Of a stretch of 64,000 nt of DNA, positions 59,858 through 64,000 are shown one piece after another. A program made the position numbers and the translations under genes. This stretch comes from Caprella mutica (Eukaryota; Arthropoda; Malacostraca; Amphipoda; Caprellidae), in assembly GCA_947561585.1 (NCBI GenBank), contig CANNZV010001626.1, positions 1 to 64,000 of the forward strand. Reading direction: 5' to 3'. Numbering within the stretch: position 1 is the stretch's first letter; each line of letters starts with the position of its first letter. The notes below the pieces were generated by a model, which had not been told where the DNA came from, did no database searches, and saw only the letters and a list, made by a program, of their open reading frames with translations.

Positions 59858-62584
59858 ATGGATACAAATGAAGAATTAGTAGCCACAAACTTATCAGCAG
59901 ATGATGTAAGTATACACTGAAAACAAAACTTTATAGCTTGAGATTCTTATATTAATATTTTTAATCATGTCTGATTATTTATTTTTTAGTTTATTTTGAA
60001 TTTCTTTTTTTCACAGGTAATTACACACAAATTGGATATAAATTGGAAGAAATTGAAGGACAGTGTAGAAAGCTTTCTACTTAAACATGAACAAGGTGAG
60101 CCTTCTCGATATACCTTAAAAAAGAGACTGACAGAGAAGGAACTAAGGAAGGAGACTGCCAATCATCTAAGAGTTGCCGAAGAAAAATTTCTACATTGTG
60201 TCATGGAATCTATGACTGTCTATCTCGACTACGTCCATGCTTGCAAGAAGATGGATGAAATTTTGGGTAAGAAATTTGTTTTTGTATATTTTGTCTTGCT
60301 TAATAAATTGTGCATCGTGCATACTAGGATGATAATACTTATATGTTAATGCTTGTATTTTTGTATTGTAGGAACGGAAGAAGAATCAGCGGTGCCATCT
60401 GTTGTAGACCGTCTTGCTGTTGGTGCTGTTGAGCAGCTGAAAGATGGGTCTTTAAAACATCAATGCCCGATGCATCACTGCCAATCATCTACCTTCAAAT
60501 TACGCAGACATCTACAAAATGAACACATGGACTTGCCTGTAGATAAATTGAATTATGCAGAAGAAATGTCTGCTATAATTACTAGAAATAGACAAGGTAG
60601 AAAGTCTAGCGTCGTAAGTAGAGGTAGATCTTCCCCTGTTAGAATGTCTAATAAATCGAATGTTTTAGTCAGCAGGAAACACAATCACAAAAAATGTGTG
60701 ATTTGTTCGAAATTGGTAATTAACCTCTCCGATCATGTAAAAAATATACACAAGGTAAAGTGCGATGATGCCATGTATAGCTTCTACGTGAAGGAGCCTC
60801 CTGTCATCCCTTCGTGCTACACCAAGCTTGAAAATGGAGTAAGAATGGAACTACAAGATGGTGAACTGGCCGAAGCTAAGAGGGCACACTCTGTAGATGT
60901 GGAACGTCAACAAGAGGATCTTAATCTCTTGAAAATTACTAGAGAGAATATAGAGACTATGAAGGATAAAATAAGGGAAGTAGAAGATTTATAAGAGTAC
61001 CGCAACCTAAAAAAAAGCTTGGAAGATGAAATGTCCAAGTACAAGAGACTTCGCTTCAAAGACAAGAGGAAATATTCCGAACAAGTTAAGCTGTGGAGAG
61101 ACTCCTTCAGTGCATATCTGACTTCTCGTAAACAAAACAATCCTGAAAGAGCTGTTCGTATGGCAATGGATGTAATTTTGCCTTACGAATCTTTGAGTGA
61201 AGATATATCATTTGCAAATATATCCAAGCCATCAGCAATACGGACCATTTTGAACTGCTTTAATGAAAAGGAAGGAATTTCTAATACTTCAAAACTGAAA
61301 TACTTGAGAATGTTTGGACTCTTTGTCAAGTTTTTGTTTACGGATGTTTCAAGTCCAGAGAGAACCGAAGATATGACTAGCGTTGAGCTCATCAGTTTGG
61401 ATATCAAAGCTAAGCACATCTACTATGAGATTGATAACCAATGTGTTATCCTATCAAAGTCTTGCGGAGCGGATCTAGTGAAGACAAAAAAGAAGGCAAA
61501 GTTTAAGCTTCTAACAAAGCAAGAAATCGAAGACTTGATTTCAGAAACCAGGACCTATTTGATGGACGTATTAGGTGATATGAAGAAAAATATCCATAGG
61601 AGTTACTCAAAGAAGCAATTAGCCAAAGTGAGGAATTCTGTAATACTAATCGGCACGGTTAGACTGGGAAGAAGAGCAATGGAATTCACAACTATGAAAG
61701 TATCTGTAGCTGAAGACGCGGAGCTCACTGATATTGATGGTAAAAAATATTATTTTATTAAAGTTGTGGAGCAGAAGACTACCAAATCATCAGGAGAGCC
61801 CGCTACAATTCCTTACGAAGAGGAAGAATACAAAGTTCTGGCAACCTATATAAAAGACCTTAGACCACGTATTGCTCGGAATAAATTTTGTGATCTAGTC
61901 TTTCCCTCCTTTCCAAACCTAAACACAAGTGCATCTAATGATCTTTCTCTAGCTGGTGTTTTTAAACTTATGCAAGGTTTTCCTACTTCATCTGGGAAGA
62001 AGTTCTCATCAAGAACCATGAGGAGTTCCTTCATAACAATCAATAGAGGCAAAGGGAATATGTCGGAAAATGACAAAAGAGATATGGCCAAGGCTATGAA
62101 CCATTCGCTAAATACTGCAGAGCGTCACTATAACTATCAGGAGTTATCGAATTCTGTAGTGAATACGTTATCCTTAACTCAAAACACTTCAGCAGATATT
62201 CCTTCAACAAGTGACATCACGTTAGAGTCTATCATCTCGGAGAATTTTCAGTCCCAAGGTGAAGAAGCTTTCAAGGCCTCCACTCCACTCAAAAGGAAGC
62301 AGTCGGATGAAGAGTTTAGCTCTGATGAAAGTGTTGACGTTACCATCAAAGAGCTAAGAAGCAAAAAAGTGAAAAAAGTTCACAATGATGAAAATTACAT
62401 TAATACCCTGAGAGCTCTCATTGATTCCATTGTGAAGGAGTTTCAGTTAGTTGGAAGAAAGGATGAATTACTGACAGCTAGTGGATTGATCAGTACTAAA
62501 TCGGTTTCGAAACTGATTCCAAAGGAAATGATGGAGAGAATGTCTACGAAACTCCTCCGAAAACTCATCAGAGAGTCCTTATAG
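59858..62584 (+). CDS. Zinc-finger tyrosine recombinase (Crypton-like), three exons, in-frame TAA
   Basis: Exons 59858-59905, 60017-60266 and 60372-62584 join in frame through GT-AG introns of 111 and 105 bases, giving 836 codons. The ATG has an AAAATGG context. Exon 2 is helical and charged. Exon 3 begins with two zinc fingers of matching, atypical spacing (CPMHHC..HLQNEH and CVICSK..HVKNIH; nine residues between second Cys and first His). A coiled coil follows, then a tyrosine recombinase domain: R in VRLGRRAMEF, K in VEQKTTK, RTMRSSF (Arg where the family's His often sits), and NHSLNTAERHYNY with His and the Tyr nucleophile. The tail is acidic/Lys-rich (KRKQSDEEFSSDES). A TAA at 60992-60994 splits the coiled coil; the frame then stays open for 530 codons, next ATG 61031. 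ATTAAA lies at 62667. It would cut and rejoin DNA in the nucleus if it is a Crypton transposon; a domesticated host gene is the alternative. Confidence 0.8.
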
Positions 62585-63147
62585 AAGATATGCCATGATA
62601 AAGTATATTATGTTTCAATAATTATTAAATCTATACATTATGTAAAATGTAATTGTCTTAAAAACAATTAAACTTTATTTTCCGTGCTAGTTTATTATTA
62701 TCATCCCCACGCAAAGTCAAAATATTGAATTTAAATAAACATTCATTCATAAATAAGTAAATTACCTTGCAACAGCAGTGAAAGATACAGCAGGATATGT
62801 CCAGGTCCTACTTATTCAAAATTCAATTACAGATTCGAATATAATAATAACAATAATCTTTATTGATACAAATAAAAAAATACAAATGAGGATACATTAA
62901 AAATATATAATTTTCTGTATCAAGCTTGTTCTAAGTGTTACTGCTGTAGAGCAGCAAACTTTTCAAGCAAACGATAACATGACATTAAAACCAACTATAT
63001 AAACTACACTCCTAATACAAATAAGAAAATATGGATTATCACGACATAAAAAAAAATACAATTCAAAATATATCCTCATTCCAGCAAGAAGTCTAACGTC
63101 AGCTTCTAACCAAAGGCAATATCGCTAACGTTAAAAGGAAATTATGT

Positions 63148-63392
63148 TTCAAGGGACTGGAAGCAGCAGTCGGAAAAGAAAGTGGCTTCACGAATAAAGT
63201 CACCCAATCTTAACATTAAACATACTAAGAAATGCAAGGATTAAAGAGAGAAAGACATTAAGAACAAGGGACTGAAAGAAGCAGTCAGAAGGGAAAGTGG
63301 TCCTATGAACAAAGTCACCCAATTTTATCAAATAACCAAGAAATGAGAGGATTAAAGAAAGAAACCATCAAACACGCTATCAAAAATACAAA
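63148..63392 (-). repeat. ~120-bp tandem duplication in LINE 3' UTR
   Basis: Two copies (AAGGGACTGGAAGCAGCAGT at 63148 and CAAGGGACTGAAAGAAGCAG at about 63267) share GTCACCCAAT and ATTAAAGA.AGAAA blocks in the same order. Confidence 0.7.
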
Positions 63393-63472
63393 AAGAGTAG
63401 AAAGTATACTATGGCCATATAAAGTTCCACAAACGGATACCAAGTTCCATATATGGCAAAGGACATAAATTT

Positions 63473-64000
63473 CTAGTGTTGATACTGCGAAATGAGATAA
63501 TTTTTACAGGATTTTTTGAAGGAAGACAATGTATGGCTATTGCGAACATGAAGTGGAAGAGTCCGCCAGACTGCTGGTGCGGTGAAAGACACTGCGTGCT
63601 GCGTGACAGTGAGTCTATGGTAAGAACCATGAGGAAGGTCACGATTTCGAGTGTTGTGAGTATGATTAGACATTATGACATCTCCACTACCATTTATGCA
63701 TATGAACATGTGAACAGCTAACAGAAAATTATGCAAATCATGAACTTTTAATATTTTAGTTCTAAAGAATAAGGGGTCAGTGTGAGAGAGATATGAACTA
63801 CTCTAATGACACGTTTTTGTAAAATGACAAGTTGCTCCAAATGGACATTATAAGTGCTTTCCCAGATGATGTTACAGTATATTAGATATGGATATACAAA
63901 TGAATAATAAAGAGAAATTAAAACATCTTCATCAGCATACCGCCCAACACGATACAGAACACCTATACTTTTTGATATCTTGCTACATACATGGATAATG
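63473..64000 (-). pseudogene. LINE ORF2 C-terminal region, frameshifted
   Basis: Read leftwards from the window edge: KISKSIGVLYRVGRY, LYYSFVYPYLIYCN, LEQLVILQKRVIRV, then after a one-base frame change near 63760, ILKVHDLHNFLLAVHM, HTHNTRNRDL and LSSFKKSCKNYLI before a TAG at 63473. These are the thumb and C-terminal motifs of Jockey/CR1/I-type reverse transcriptases (QKR-R, NTR, FK..K.YL). The active-site part is outside the window. The single visible frame break means the copy is probably dead but fairly young. Confidence 0.85.

Larger units (their letters stand above)
62840..64000 (-). mobile_element. LINE (non-LTR retrotransposon), 3' part, continues past window
   Basis: The minus-strand coding end (63473-64000) is followed by a 3' untranslated region of ~630 bases that ends at an AATAAA (complement near 62862) and a short TTATTATTG-type tail near 62840. 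This layout fits a LINE inserted in minus orientation; its 5' part lies beyond the right edge. A ~120-bp tandem duplication lies in the 3' untranslated region. Confidence 0.7.

Overview
The window looks like repeat-rich intergenic DNA from an arthropod, most likely an insect. It is AT-rich. Gene models, where visible, are eukaryotic: GT-AG introns, polypyrimidine tracts before AG, and ATTAAA/AATAAA signals. The protein-coding material is dominated by animal transposable elements: BEL/Pao, Tc1/mariner, pogo/Tigger-like and LINE. A hemipteran would fit, but I cannot fix the species from sequence alone.

Layout. 1-5.5 kb: AT-rich DNA with a strong local excess of the hexamer TAGCTA, three splice-bounded exon-like blocks on the + strand and a diverged tandem duplication, perhaps a non-coding transcript. 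5.5-10.7 kb: no gene seen. 10.77-12.03 kb: a fold-back element with ~155-bp units in its arms and a 21-bp minisatellite in its loop. 13.6-15.2 kb: a dead Tc1-like element with ~210-bp terminal inverted repeats, followed by a 33-bp minisatellite. Diverged direct repeats (12.76 and 16.76 kb) bracket this block. 19.9-22.7 kb: a 2.8-kb near-perfect palindrome. 23.5-25.1 kb: fold-back or array elements built on an AATTG core. 26.3-34.1 kb: a complete, very young BEL/Pao LTR retrotransposon. 36 kb: a LINE reverse transcriptase fragment. 37.4-40.4 kb: a pogo-type inverted-repeat element holding a nested fold-back and a 20-bp satellite. 40.7-47.3 kb: several small hairpins and transposon ends, another AATTG fold-back and a piggyBac-type MITE. 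48.0-49.2 kb: a mariner-type element whose transposase parts are in permuted order. 51-54 kb: two or three more fold-backs. 56.8 kb: a 60-bp tandem repeat. 58.2-58.6 kb: a probable pogo/Tigger transposase remnant. 59.86-62.58 kb: the only largely intact gene, a three-exon zinc-finger tyrosine recombinase (Crypton-like or domesticated) with one in-frame TAA. 62.8-64.0 kb: the 3' end of a LINE on the minus strand, running off the window.

The most unusual theme is architectural. At least seven loci are inverted-repeat (fold-back) elements, most with arms made of short tandem units. Several of these, otherwise unrelated in sequence, repeat an AATTG-type core every ~10-16 bp. None carries a recognisable transposase. 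They could be a family of fold-back elements mobilised in trans, or products of a replication or repair process. This is inference from sequence pattern only.
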